From assembly GCA_017940545.1 (NCBI GenBank), contig JAGAYI010000041.1, positions 20,121 through 84,120 on the forward strand: a stretch of 64,000 bases of DNA, written 5' to 3'. A program made the position numbers and the translations under genes. The DNA comes from Prevotella sp. (GTDB taxonomy: Bacteria; Bacteroidota; Bacteroidia; Bacteroidales; Bacteroidaceae). A model generated the notes under the pieces. It did not search any database. It saw only the letters and a list, made by a program, of their open reading frames with translations, and was not told the origin of the DNA. Below, piece by piece: positions 56,411 to 64,000 of this stretch (positions are counted from its first letter, which is position 1; each line of letters starts with the position of its first letter).

Positions 56411-57700
56411 ATGGCACAGAAAAAATTTCATTTCGAGACTTTACAGTTACACGTAGGACAGGAGCAGCCCGACCCCGCAACCGATGCACGCGCCGTGCCC
56501 ATTTACCAGACTACGAGTTACGTGTTCCGCAATTCACAGCACGCCGCCGACCGCTTCGGACTGCGCGATGCCGGTAACATCTACGGTCGTCTGACCAACT
56601 CCACGCAGGGCGTGTTTGAAGACCGCGTGGCAGCACTCGAAGGCGGCGTGGCCGGTCTGGCCGTGGCCAGCGGTGCAGCCGCAGTGACGTACGCCATTCA
56701 GAACATTGCGCTGGCCGGCGACCACATCATTGCCGCCGACAACCTCTATGGCGGCTCCTATAACCTGATTACCCACACGCTGGCCAATCAGGGAGTGAGC
56801 AATACCATTGTCAACGTGAACGACCTCAGTGCTGTGGAGGCAGCTATACGACCCAACACAAAATTGATATATGCCGAGACGTTCGGCAATCCTAACTCGG
56901 ACGTGACCGATATTGATGCCCTGGCAGCGCTGGCCCACCGCTACAACCTGCCGCTCGTCATTGACAACACGTTCGGAACACCCTATATTGTACGGCCCAT
57001 TGAGCACGGTGCCGACGTGGTCATTCACTCTGCAACGAAGTTCCTTGGCGGTCACGGCTCCAGCCTCGGCGGTGTCATTGTCGATGGTGGCAAGTTCGAC
57101 TGGAAGGCCAATGCAGACAAGTTCCCGACGTTAGGCAAGCCCGACCCCTCCTATCACGGTGCCGTCTTTGCCGATGTGGCAGGTGCAGCAGCATTCGTCA
57201 CACGCATCCGTGCCGTCATCCTGCGTGACACGGGAGCGGCCATCTCGCCCTTCAATGCCTGGATTCTGCTGCAGGGAGTGGAGACGCTGAGCCTCCGCGT
57301 AGAGCGACATGTTGAGAATGCGTTGAAAGTGGTACAGTTTTTGCAGTCACACCCCAAGGTGGCCAAGGTGAACCATCCTGCCGTGCCGACGCATCCGGAC
57401 CATGCCCTGTACCAGAAGCTATACCCCAACGGCGCCGCCAGCATCTTTACCTTCGAGGTGAAGGGCGGGCAGGAGGAGGCCTGGAAACTGATTGACTCGC
57501 TCGAAATCTTCTCGCTGCTGGCTAATGTCGCTGATGTGAAGAGCCTGGCTATACATCCTTACACCACCACCCACTCGCAGCTGAGTCCCGAGGAACTGGC
57601 AGAGCAGCACATCACGCCCGCCACGGTGCGTCTGAGCATCGGCACGGAGCATATTGACGACATCATCGCCGACCTGGAACAGGCACTCGGGAAAATCTGA
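56411..57700 (+). CDS. O-acetylhomoserine sulfhydrylase (MetY type)
   Basis: A 429-residue PLP enzyme of the Cys/Met metabolism family that makes homocysteine from O-acetylhomoserine and sulfide. It has LHVGQEQPDPATDARAVPIYQTTSYVF, GNIYGRLTNSTQGVFEDRVAALEGG, AETFGNPNSDVTDI and the PLP lysine K210 in VIHSATKFLGGHGSSLGG. The C-terminal RLSIGTEHIDDIIADLEQAL closes the family order. The ATG at 56411 is chosen since an upstream in-frame ATG lies before the promoter. cysK follows 65 bp downstream. Confidence 0.93.
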   Translation: MAQKKFHFETLQLHVGQEQPDPATDARAVPIYQTTSYVFRNSQHAADRFGLRDAGNIYGRLTNSTQGVFEDRVAALEGGVAGLAVASGAAAVTYAIQNIALAGDHIIAADNLYGGSYNLITHTLANQGVSNTIVNVNDLSAVEAAIRPNTKLIYAETFGNPNSDVTDIDALAALAHRYNLPLVIDNTFGTPYIVRPIEHGADVVIHSATKFLGGHGSSLGGVIVDGGKFDWKANADKFPTLGKPDPSYHGAVFADVAGAAAFVTRIRAVILRDTGAAISPFNAWILLQGVETLSLRVERHVENALKVVQFLQSHPKVAKVNHPAVPTHPDHALYQKLYPNGAASIFTFEVKGGQEEAWKLIDSLEIFSLLANVADVKSLAIHPYTTTHSQLSPEELAEQHITPATVRLSIGTEHIDDIIADLEQALGKI

Positions 57701-57765
57701 CGATTTCACCACTTGTCGTCACAATAGTAAAATAGTATAACGGAAAAATAGTAAAATAAACTTGT

Positions 57766-58713
57766 ATGGCAAAGATTGCAAAACAACTGACAGAGCTCAT
57801 CGGCCACACGCCGCTGCTCGAACTTGGAAAATTTTCGGCTGGCAAGGGACTCCAGACCCCCATCGTAGCCAAGGTAGAATACTTTAACCCCGGTGGCAGT
57901 GTCAAGGACCGCATCGCACTGGCCATGATTGAGGATGCTGAGCAGAAAGGCATACTGAAGCCCGGAGCCACCATCATCGAACCCACCAGCGGCAACACAG
58001 GTGTCGGACTGGCACTGGTCAGCGCCGTCAAGGGCTATCACCTCATATTGACCATGCCCGAGACGATGAGCGTGGAGCGCCGTAACCTGGTCAAGGCATA
58101 CGGTGCCGAGGTGCGGCTGACCAGCGGAAAGGACGGCATGCCCGGTGCCATCAGGGCTGCCGAGCAGCTGCGTGACAGCATTCCCGGCAGCGTCATCCTG
58201 CAGCAGTTCGAGAATGCCGCCAACCCCGCCAAGCACTATGCCACCACGGGTGTGGAGGTATGGGACGACACCGAGGGAGGCGTCGATATCTTCGTTGCCG
58301 GTGTCGGCACGGGCGGCACCATTTCGGGTGTGGGCAAGTATCTCAAGGAGAAAAACCCGAACGTGCAGATTATTGCCGTGGAGCCCAAGTCGAGCCCCGT
58401 ACTGAACGGCGGACAGAGCGGACCGCACAAGATTCAGGGCATCGGTGCCGGCTTTGTGCCGAAGACCTACAACGCCGATGTCATCGACGAGGTGTTCGAC
58501 GTGGACAACGATGATGCCATCCGCACCGGTCGCGAACTGGCCAAGCAGGAAGGCCTCCTGGTGGGCATCTCCTCGGGTGCAGCAGCCTTTGCAGCAGCCG
58601 AAATCGCCAAGCGCCCGGAGAATGCCGGAAAGCGAATCGTCGTGCTGCTGCCTGACACGGGCGAGCGCTATCTGTCAACCGTGCTTTACGCCTTCGAGGA
58701 ATATCCCCTGTAG
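57766..58713 (+). CDS. cysK: Cysteine synthase A (O-acetylserine sulfhydrylase)
   Basis: A 315-residue PLP enzyme forming cysteine from O-acetylserine and sulfide. PLP lysine K47 is in [23 protein letters not shown] binds substrate; [20 protein letters not shown] holds the phosphate; [11 protein letters not shown] is also present. Complete. It forms a sulfur-assimilation pair with the preceding gene and is closed by a strong hairpin. Confidence 0.96.
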   Translation: MAKIAKQLTELIGHTPLLELGKFSAGKGLQTPIVAKVEYFNPGGSVKDRIALAMIEDAEQKGILKPGATIIEPTSGNTGVGLALVSAVKGYHLILTMPETMSVERRNLVKAYGAEVRLTSGKDGMPGAIRAAEQLRDSIPGSVILQQFENAANPAKHYATTGVEVWDDTEGGVDIFVAGVGTGGTISGVGKYLKEKNPNVQIIAVEPKSSPVLNGGQSGPHKIQGIGAGFVPKTYNADVIDEVFDVDNDDAIRTGRELAKQEGLLVGISSGAAAFAAAEIAKRPENAGKRIVVLLPDTGERYLSTVLYAFEEYPL

Positions 58714-58777
58714 GCAGACCTTAGTCGGCGTGAACAGTCTTCACACGACTTTTTTTCGGAATTTGATTCGTTAAAAC

Positions 58778-58818
58778 GAGGAATTTGGTGTTAGCTTGCA
58801 GCCAAATTCCTCTATTTT
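58778..58818 (+). terminator. Terminator after cysK
   Basis: GAGGAATTTGG pairs perfectly with CCAAATTCCTC over a 13-nt loop, followed by TATTTTG. Confidence 0.82.
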
Positions 58819-58873
58819 GTAATAAAGTGTAATAAAAAACGTTAAATAGAAAACAACTTGTCAGAATTTTTTG

Positions 58874-58881
58874 TATATTTG
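58874..58881 (+). promoter_or_regulatory. -7 promoter box of 37-residue ORF
   Basis: TATATTTG followed by C, 29 bp before the ATG at 58910. Confidence 0.6.
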
Positions 58882-58909
58882 CTACCGTTAACTAACTGGA
58901 GGACTAACT

Positions 58910-59023
58910 ATGAATTCAACCAAACTCATGCACGACCAAGAGTCGTACGAACTGGACAACATCTACAACGAAGATGAGGACCGTTCACCGAGAGGCTCCA
59001 TGCCATCTATCTGGTACACGTAA
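58910..59023 (+). CDS. Small acidic protein, 37 residues (candidate)
   Basis: Reads MNSTKLMHDQESYELDNIYN, then EDEDRSPRGSMPSIWYT. It is hydrophilic and acidic, with no span or signal. A -7 box and a leader containing GGAGGACTAACT precede it, giving a genuine Shine-Dalgarno-like GGAGG 10 bp upstream. Isolated between two terminators/hairpins, so it appears to be its own unit. No family recognised. Confidence 0.5.
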   Translation: MNSTKLMHDQESYELDNIYNEDEDRSPRGSMPSIWYT

Positions 59024-59127
59024 AGCGTTTAACTTAGATTTTTACTGTTTGCGAATCTCTGCGGCAATGCTAAAGGCGTTGCCGCTAATTCGTTTGCTTT
59101 TTTCTTGTTTTTTTGCTTTTTATTTTG

Positions 59128-59135
59128 TAACTTTG
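59128..59135 (+). promoter_or_regulatory. Orphan -7 promoter box
   Basis: TAACTTTG followed by CAG. No ORF follows; strong hairpins at 59198-59245 could end a transcript of about 100 nt. Confidence 0.45.
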
Positions 59136-59197
59136 CAGAAAACATAGGCAATCGCGGGCCTCACCATATTACGTAACAGATAGGGTCATGCCCGCAC

Positions 59198-59245
59198 GTG
59201 CTCAATATCATGCACGGCCGTGCTTTTTATTGAGCACGGCCGTGC
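59198..59245. repeat. Nested GCACGGCCGTGC palindromes
   Basis: GTGCTCAATA pairs with TATTGAGCAC. Both sides also carry the palindrome GCACGGCCGTGC (59213-59224, 59234-59245). Confidence 0.75.
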
Positions 59246-59252
59246 CTTTCTT

Positions 59253-59345
59253 GTTTCCCCGGCAGTTTCTCCCCGTCAGTCCGGCAGTTTCTCCCCGTTT
59301 CTGCCGGGGTTTCTCCCTGACAGTACGGCACTTTCTTCCTGTTTC
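59253..59345. repeat. TTTCCCCGGCAGTTTCTCCC interspersed repeat, second locus
   Basis: One exact unit at 59253-59273 and three degenerate units to 59345; same family as 39687-39751. Confidence 0.7.
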
Positions 59346-59433
59346 AATTGTTTATTGAAAGAAACTTATCCTGAAGAGACGTCTATTTTTGTTTTTTTGT
59401 TGGAAAAAATTTGTTTGATTCATTTGTTTTTTA

Positions 59434-59441
59434 TACTTTTG
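59434..59441 (+). promoter_or_regulatory. -7 promoter box of LRR protein gene
   Basis: TACTTTTG followed by CACCC. TTTG lies at 59414-59417. The leader to the ATG is about 290 nt. Confidence 0.65.
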
Positions 59442-59444
59442 CAC

Positions 59445-59703
59445 CCGATGTTAGTCAGATTATTCGGATGGGCATCAAGACATTAGGGTAATAAACGAGA
59501 GACGTTATGTCTTTTCTTGTCAATTGAAACGTAGGAAATTTCAAACAGGAAAACAAGAAGGCATAGAGTGTCTCCACGCAATAGCGTGGGCTGACATCAC
59601 TATATCTTTTTTCCTTGGTTTCCTACGACCACAATTGAGAGATGTAGAACATACAGTTCCACGCTTTCTCGTAGGTGTAAATTGAGGTGTAACTATGCCT
59701 TGT
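59445..59703 (+). ncRNA. Structured 5' leader of LRR gene, copy 1
   Basis: Long untranslated leader. Its core 59501-59559 matches 63659-63717 at 55 of 59 positions. Pairings seen: TTCTTGT with ACAAGAA, TTGAAA with TTTCAA, CACGC with GCGTG, and AAGGCATAG (near 59558) with CTATGCCTT (near 59694). TTTCCTACG (59619-59627) can pair either with CGTAGGAAA (59530-59538) or, through CCTACGA, with TCGTAGG (59669-59675). That is a switch-like choice. Regulatory class unknown. Confidence 0.6.
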
Positions 59704-59737
59704 TTGGGACTGAAAGGCGCATTTTAAACTAACAATA

Positions 59738-62700
59738 ATGGAACGACTGACATCTTATTCTAAGTTTTTCTACGTGAATTCCTTTCGTGTCCTTGCTGTG
59801 ATACTGGTATTGGCTTCCATGTTCATCAGTGGACCAGCCTACGGACAGTATGAACAATATGAGAGTGAATCTGCTACGACTTATGGTCCGGTGATTATTA
59901 ACGGTACTACGATTGCCCCTGTCGAAGGAATTAACTACGAGGGTAATAACTATTATGTTAGTGGAATTGGTAATTACAAATTATCGTATGATGGTTGGAC
60001 TCTAAATGATTTAAATTCCGAAGCATATTATTTCGATTCAGATAACCAAAAAGTTTATTATTTGTCAGGAGTATCTGGACCTTATACCACCTTTTCTGTA
60101 CCTTCAACATTTAAGGTAATTAACACCTCTGCTCATGTTGAGATTCCCAATGAGCCGATAACGGGAATTAACATCCGTAAAACGAGTTTTCTCGGTGTTA
60201 CCGAAATAATTCTTCCACCAAGTGTGAAGAATGTATATTCTTGTCTAATCCAAAGCGTGAAAAGTATAAACCTTGAGAATGTTGACACTATTGGAAGTTT
60301 AGGTAGTAAAACATACTATACTTCATATTTTTACCCTAAAATTTTTAATAATTCAGAGACTGCAAGAGGCTTTCGTGAATGTTCTCAATTAGAATCTGTA
60401 GATTTGTCAAATGTTAAATTCATTGGCAAGCAAGCATTCTTGAGATGTACCGGTCTAAAAGAAGTGACTATTCATCATAATATGGCACCATTCGAAGCTG
60501 CAGAAGGCTATAACAACTTTGAAGTGAATGCTATCGAGCAATTCCAAGAATGTACTGGTTTGGAGAAAGTAACTTTTACGGGTAACGCATCCATTATTCC
60601 TTATAAGTGTTTCTATCATTGCAATAATATAGAAACGGTTGATTTTGGATCAATTGAAACAATTTGTGCTTATGCGTTTAGTAGCGATAGTAAGCTGAAG
60701 GTTGCTGATCTTTCAAATGTCAGTCGTTTGGCAGGATATGAATATTCAAGTGGCAGGTATGATGGCTATCACTTTCAGGGTTGTACGAATTTGGACACTG
60801 TTAAATTAGGACAACAATTAAACACTATACCTTATTATAGTTTCAGCAATTGTACCAGTTTGAGAAGCATAAATCTGGAGAACGTCGTTTCTTATTGGAG
60901 TGGCGCTTTAAGCGATTGTAGTTCTCTGGTAATTGAAAACCTTGACTGGACAGGAAAAAATATGGAGTTTGGAACCACTCCTTTTACAAAAGTGACATTG
61001 AAATTTGTTCATCTTAACAGTGAAACAGTGCTTGGTAGGACACCAGATGTTTCTGCTTCTGCTAATAGAAGAATTTTTAATAATCTAAAGAACTCCAATA
61101 TCTATATTGAGGACACCAATCCTGCCAACTGGAGTAAGGCAGACTTAATCGGGCCAATTCCGACAAGTGCCAGTGTCTATTCTGCTGATGGTTGGCACTC
61201 TTATTATACCTCTGGTGGTGAAAATACGGATTATACAGGAAGCAATGTTCCCACCAACTACCTCTACGTCCCCGCCTCTGCCTTACAGGCTTGGCGCACG
61301 GCAGAAGGTTGGAGCGAGATAGCTGACCGCATTTTGCCTTATCCTCCCCGCTACGTGCTTGTGGATAACAAGCAGGTGACTGACGGTGTGGTATATGAGG
61401 AGGATGCCACCAACCAGACGCTGACGCTGACCAGCATCGGCAACAACACAGGTGCTAAGCTGGAGATTCCTGGCTCGTTCCCTGACGGCTATACCGTGAA
61501 GGGTATCGGCAAGACAGGAGAGACCGGCATATGCCAGGGTAACACCGACTTCACGCAGGTAGTACTGCCCAACAGCCTCACCACCATCGGTGATGATGCC
61601 TTCAACGGCTGCACCAACTTGGCAGCAATCAACCTTGACAGCGTGAAGGTATATGGCGACAATGCCCTGAAGGGCTGTAGCAGCCTGAACGTCCACCTTG
61701 ACCTGAGACATGCCACCGCGATAGGACAGGAGGCCTTCGCCAACTGCGCCCTGAAGTCAGCATGGATAGGACAGGCAACAGGTCTGGGCATGTTCAGCAA
61801 TCCCGCCACGCCGCTCAATGTCTATGTGTTTGAGGAAGACCCGTCGAAGGTGAGCGGAACAAATGTAACGACAGGCCTTGATACGAAGTCGGTGGTCTAT
61901 GTGGTCTGCCGCAACATCACCTCCAGCGAGATAAATAAGAACCCGTTGGATGCTTTCCATCAGAATGCTGAATGGGGTGATGACGATGCATGGAAGTTCG
62001 TATATCCTATGTTGCATAAAGGTAATGCCATTGAACGTGAAAAGACCTATACCACGTTCTGCTTCGACAAGCCGCTTGACTTCCGTGGAACCAATGCAGA
62101 AGGCACGAATTATAATGTTGATGGCAGCGATAGTTGGCAATTGTATTACAACGACCCCATGACCTATCCAGAAAAGCTTGCTGACAGATATGCGAACGAT
62201 GACCTTGAACTGCGCGGCATGTTGCAATTCTACTTGCAACCAGAGAACAACACAAGCGGATTCATAGACAATCGTATTGAGGCATTGGCCGTTACGGGAT
62301 TCCAGTATAATCAGGGTGGTACTGGAACCGTGGAAAGCGGTACGATAGTAACCAAACCGGTCGGCATCCGTCCTGCAGGTACGGGTGTGCTCGTCCATTG
62401 GCATCCTGACACGGAGTTCCATGGCGGCACAGGCCTGACGGAGTATTATCCGATTCCCCCCGTGCGTGATGCAAGTGGCAACCGTATGACGGAAGAAGCC
62501 TTCCGTGAGTTCTTCACTTCCTGCACCGACAAGATCCGTACCGGAACCTATGAAAACAATACTGGTCTGGTGAACAGCGGCGGCCGTAACCTGGATCGCC
62601 TTGAGGAAGGTGACGAAGATGGACAATACAAGGACAATTACGAGGGCGGTACGACGACCTACAACACCACAACAGGAACTTATACTGGCTCTGGCTATGA

Positions 62701-63211
62701 CAACCTGATGATTGGCAACACCGTACGCAAGGATAGCATATTCTACAACCCCTGGTATTATGCCTACGCTACGACTGGCGAGACAGGGGAGTACGTTTGG
62801 GAGAACAACAAACATGTCATTGATTACAACAACAAAGAATTTGACAGTAACTACAAACAGTTTGGACTGAATACCAGCTGTTACTTCCAACGTTTCCATA
62901 AGAAAGACGAATATGACAGACCGACGGGATCGTACATGCGCGCCTATCGTGCTTTCCTACGCATGCCTCTAAAGATAGATGGCGAGGAGGATGGTAGTTC
63001 CAACGCCCCCATGATAAATGCCCTGTTTACTATTAGTAGCAGCCTTGACGATGAAACGACAGGCATTGACCATGTGACAAAGACCGGCAATGTCCGTTCG
63101 GAGAACAATGTCATCTATTCGTTAGACGGCAAGAAGGTTTCTAATAATGGACTGAACAGCCTGCCGAAGGGTATCTACATCATAAATGGCCGTAAAGTAG
63201 TGAAAAAGTAA
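59738..63211 (+). CDS. BspA-like leucine-rich-repeat surface protein
   Basis: A 1157-residue exported protein (signal peptide about residues 15-37, ending AYGQ). Two blocks of LRR_5/BspA-type repeats are visible: FRECSQLESVDLSNVKFIGKQAFLRCTGLKEVTI, YKCFYHCNNIETVDFGSIETICAYAFSSDSKLKVADLSNVS (about 205-430), and later LPNSLTTIGDDAFNGCTNLAAINLDSVKVYGDNALKGCSSLN (about 605-690). The C-terminal 400 residues are beta-rich and not recognised, ending in the tail YSLDGKKVSNNGL ... KGIYIINGRKVV. Probably binds host or microbial ligands. Codon use changes from AT-rich to GC-rich near 61240, suggesting a mosaic gene. Confidence 0.82.
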   Translation: MERLTSYSKFFYVNSFRVLAVILVLASMFISGPAYGQYEQYESESATTYGPVIINGTTIAPVEGINYEGNNYYVSGIGNYKLSYDGWTLNDLNSEAYYFDSDNQKVYYLSGVSGPYTTFSVPSTFKVINTSAHVEIPNEPITGINIRKTSFLGVTEIILPPSVKNVYSCLIQSVKSINLENVDTIGSLGSKTYYTSYFYPKIFNNSETARGFRECSQLESVDLSNVKFIGKQAFLRCTGLKEVTIHHNMAPFEAAEGYNNFEVNAIEQFQECTGLEKVTFTGNASIIPYKCFYHCNNIETVDFGSIETICAYAFSSDSKLKVADLSNVSRLAGYEYSSGRYDGYHFQGCTNLDTVKLGQQLNTIPYYSFSNCTSLRSINLENVVSYWSGALSDCSSLVIENLDWTGKNMEFGTTPFTKVTLKFVHLNSETVLGRTPDVSASANRRIFNNLKNSNIYIEDTNPANWSKADLIGPIPTSASVYSADGWHSYYTSGGENTDYTGSNVPTNYLYVPASALQAWRTAEGWSEIADRILPYPPRYVLVDNKQVTDGVVYEEDATNQTLTLTSIGNNTGAKLEIPGSFPDGYTVKGIGKTGETGICQGNTDFTQVVLPNSLTTIGDDAFNGCTNLAAINLDSVKVYGDNALKGCSSLNVHLDLRHATAIGQEAFANCALKSAWIGQATGLGMFSNPATPLNVYVFEEDPSKVSGTNVTTGLDTKSVVYVVCRNITSSEINKNPLDAFHQNAEWGDDDAWKFVYPMLHKGNAIEREKTYTTFCFDKPLDFRGTNAEGTNYNVDGSDSWQLYYNDPMTYPEKLADRYANDDLELRGMLQFYLQPENNTSGFIDNRIEALAVTGFQYNQGGTGTVESGTIVTKPVGIRPAGTGVLVHWHPDTEFHGGTGLTEYYPIPPVRDASGNRMTEEAFREFFTSCTDKIRTGTYENNTGLVNSGGRNLDRLEEGDEDGQYKDNYEGGTTTYNTTTGTYTGSGYDNLMIGNTVRKDSIFYNPWYYAYATTGETGEYVWENNKHVIDYNNKEFDSNYKQFGLNTSCYFQRFHKKDEYDRPTGSYMRAYRAFLRMPLKIDGEEDGSSNAPMINALFTISSSLDDETTGIDHVTKTGNVRSENNVIYSLDGKKVSNNGLNSLPKGIYIINGRKVVKK

Positions 63212-63226
63212 AAAACAGAGGATATT

Positions 63227-63424
63227 ATGAAAAAAGTATATTTAAGACCGCAACAGACCATAGTGTCTATGTACCATTTTCTGCCACTCATTGCCGCCTC
63301 AGAGGGAGGCGGCAGTGAGTCTGTAAATCCCGGAGACCCTAGCATCGGTGGTGGTGGTAATGAAGGCGAACCCATTGAAGAGGGTGGAGCACCCAGAATG
63401 ATGATTTGGGACGATCATGATTAA
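63227..63424 (+). CDS. Small protein following LRR gene, 65 residues
   Basis: Starts MKKVYLRPQQTIVSMYHFLP, then LIAASEGGGSESVNPGDPS, a glycine-rich centre and an acidic end MIWDDHD. Prevotella genomes often encode such short 'MKK-Y-x-x-P ... IAASxGG' proteins beside surface-protein genes; the function is unknown. The hydrophobic stretch is short, and IAAS could be a processing site. It starts 15 bp after the LRR stop, so it is cotranscribed. Confidence 0.65.
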   Translation: MKKVYLRPQQTIVSMYHFLPLIAASEGGGSESVNPGDPSIGGGGNEGEPIEEGGAPRMMIWDDHD

Positions 63425-63488
63425 TCATGCCCACTGTATCTGATTCTTTTTATTATATCATAACAACAATTGATTAAGTAAGTACTTG

Positions 63489-63520
63489 CCGCCCGACAGA
63501 CCGTGAGGTTCGTCGGGCGG
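63489..63520 (+). terminator. Hairpin after 65-residue gene
   Basis: CCGCCCGAC pairs perfectly with GTCGGGCGG; AT-rich DNA follows but no T-run. Confidence 0.55.
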
Positions 63521-63599
63521 AATTATACAAAACTTGCCAAGCTCTTCAAATCCTTTAACATATAGACTAAAAATACTTGTATGATTCACTGCTTTTTTG

Positions 63600-63607
63600 T
63601 ACTTTTG
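63600..63607 (+). promoter_or_regulatory. -7 promoter box before leader copy 2
   Basis: TACTTTTG followed by CATCC, in the same position relative to the leader as at 59434. Confidence 0.6.
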
Positions 63608-63610
63608 CAT

Positions 63611-63717
63611 CCGATGTAAGCCCACAGGCCGGGTGGGCATTAAGACATTTGGGGCATAGACGTTATGTCATTTCTTGTCAATTGAAACGTAGGAAATTTC
63701 AATTCGGAAAACAAGAA
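63611..63717 (+). ncRNA. Structured leader, copy 2 (possibly orphaned)
   Basis: Shares GATGT, GGGCAT-AAGACAT and the 59-nt core with copy 1. The 5' hairpin differs: here GCCCAC pairs with GTGGGC. No surface-protein gene follows before the IS66-like gene at 63897, so the original downstream gene was probably displaced. Confidence 0.55.
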
Positions 63718-63848
63718 TGACGCAAAGGGGGTCTTTATAATGTAGCACACTGAATAGAGTCCTCTCGTACGTAGTAATTAAAAATATAAGGCATGATAAT
63801 TTGTAAGCATTCGTTGAAATACACGTTGTAGCAGTTGTAGTATCGTTG

Positions 63849-63856
63849 TACCTTTG
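63849..63856 (+). promoter_or_regulatory. -7 promoter box of IS66-like gene
   Basis: TACCTTTG followed by C, 41 bp before the ATG at 63897. Confidence 0.55.
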
Positions 63857-63896
63857 CAATCGCAATAGTGCACACAACTACAACTGTTATTGTATT

Positions 63897-64000
63897 ATGA
63901 CCAAAGAAGAATTTGAAGTTTTGCAGTCGGACCTGCAGCAGAGTGATAAGTCAATCAAGGAATATCTGCATGATGCTGGTGTCAATTATTCCACCTATAA
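63897..64000 (+). CDS. IS66-family accessory protein (TnpA-like), cut by window edge
   Basis: The 34 visible residues, MTKEEFEVLQSDLQQSDKSI then KEYLHDAGVNYSTY, match the N-terminal helix-turn-helix-like region of the small first ORF of Bacteroidales IS66 elements (typically 'G-x-x-Y-S-T-Y-x-x-W'). The rest lies outside. The left end of the element must lie between about 63720 and 63850 but no terminal repeat can be fixed with one end only. Confidence 0.7.
   Translation, partial: MTKEEFEVLQSDLQQSDKSIKEYLHDAGVNYSTY

Noticed and set aside
61757-62899. 380-residue open frame on the minus strand
   Set aside because: Lies antisense to the C-terminal half of the LRR protein gene, whose frame is clearly coding; the composition looks like a shadow with no recognisable motif.
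1-64000. CRISPR arrays, rRNA genes, further tRNAs, known defence operons
   Set aside because: Searched by eye: no regularly spaced 25-40 bp repeats with unique spacers, no rRNA signature, only one cloverleaf, and no recognisable restriction, CBASS, retron or similar gene set.

Overview
The window reads as a Bacteroidota chromosome of the Prevotella type (Prevotella, Segatella or Xylanibacter). Evidence: most intergenic starts carry the Bacteroidota -7 box TAnnTTTG, usually followed by C; Shine-Dalgarno sites are nearly absent; several secreted proteins end in the Prevotella-style tail 'Y-x-[LI]-[DS]-G-[RK]-[RK]-V ... KG-[IL]-YI-x-[ND]-GKKV'; and there are Bacteroidales families such as DUF5683, DUF6078, DUF4153, P5-like lysozyme and a VirE_N/DUF3987 protein. 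Plant and fungal polysaccharide enzymes (pectinesterase, GH5, GH81) suggest a gut or rumen fibre degrader.

Layout. 1-6.7 kb: minus-strand run parA-parB-DUF5683-mltD-spoT ending at a pectinesterase cut by the window edge. 6.8-8.8 kb: surE-lpxB. 8.7-10.35 kb: a decayed archaemetzincin gene and a small DUF4160/DUF2442/XRE module between 47-bp direct repeats. 10.35-13.6 kb: DUF4153 membrane protein, a phosphoribosyltransferase, DUF6078. 13.7-19.0 kb: CDF transporter, GH5, cdsA, ftsH, rsfS. 19.2 kb: tRNA-Gln. 19.4-24.2 kb: 2-hydroxyacid dehydrogenase, HAD phosphatase, DUF349 protein, CorA.

24.87-30.97 kb is the most unusual region: two divergent gene groups (primase/helicase-like VirE_N-DUF3987 protein, P5-like lysozyme, HU-like protein and small proteins leftward; HU-like protein and small membrane proteins rightward), bounded by 77-bp inverted repeats and carrying four copies of a 27-bp motif. 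Its right end abuts a headless secreted-protein gene. It looks like a phage-derived or cryptic mobile cassette without an obvious recombinase. 31.4-39.4 kb: a secreted multi-module carbohydrate-binding protein and a GH81 endo-beta-1,3-glucanase. 40.1-42.6 kb: pepD and a flippase-like membrane protein.

42.8-43.75 kb has no conventional gene, but holds two convergent transcription units with four single-span membrane proteins of 25-34 residues. 43.8-47.0 kb: rsmA, cyclophilin, MATE transporter. 47.2-51.05 kb: SPFH protein, Arc-like regulator, membrane protein, hydrolase and mutarotase in one direction. 51.1-53.2 kb: a DUF4143 ATPase between long inverted repeats; then a HigB/HigA-type toxin-antitoxin pair. 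54.1-58.7 kb: rsgA, frr, an Lrp regulator and the sulfur-assimilation pair OAH sulfhydrylase/cysK. 59.4-63.4 kb: a BspA-like leucine-rich-repeat surface protein behind a structured leader. A second copy of that leader at 63.6 kb is followed by the start of an IS66-type element at the right edge.
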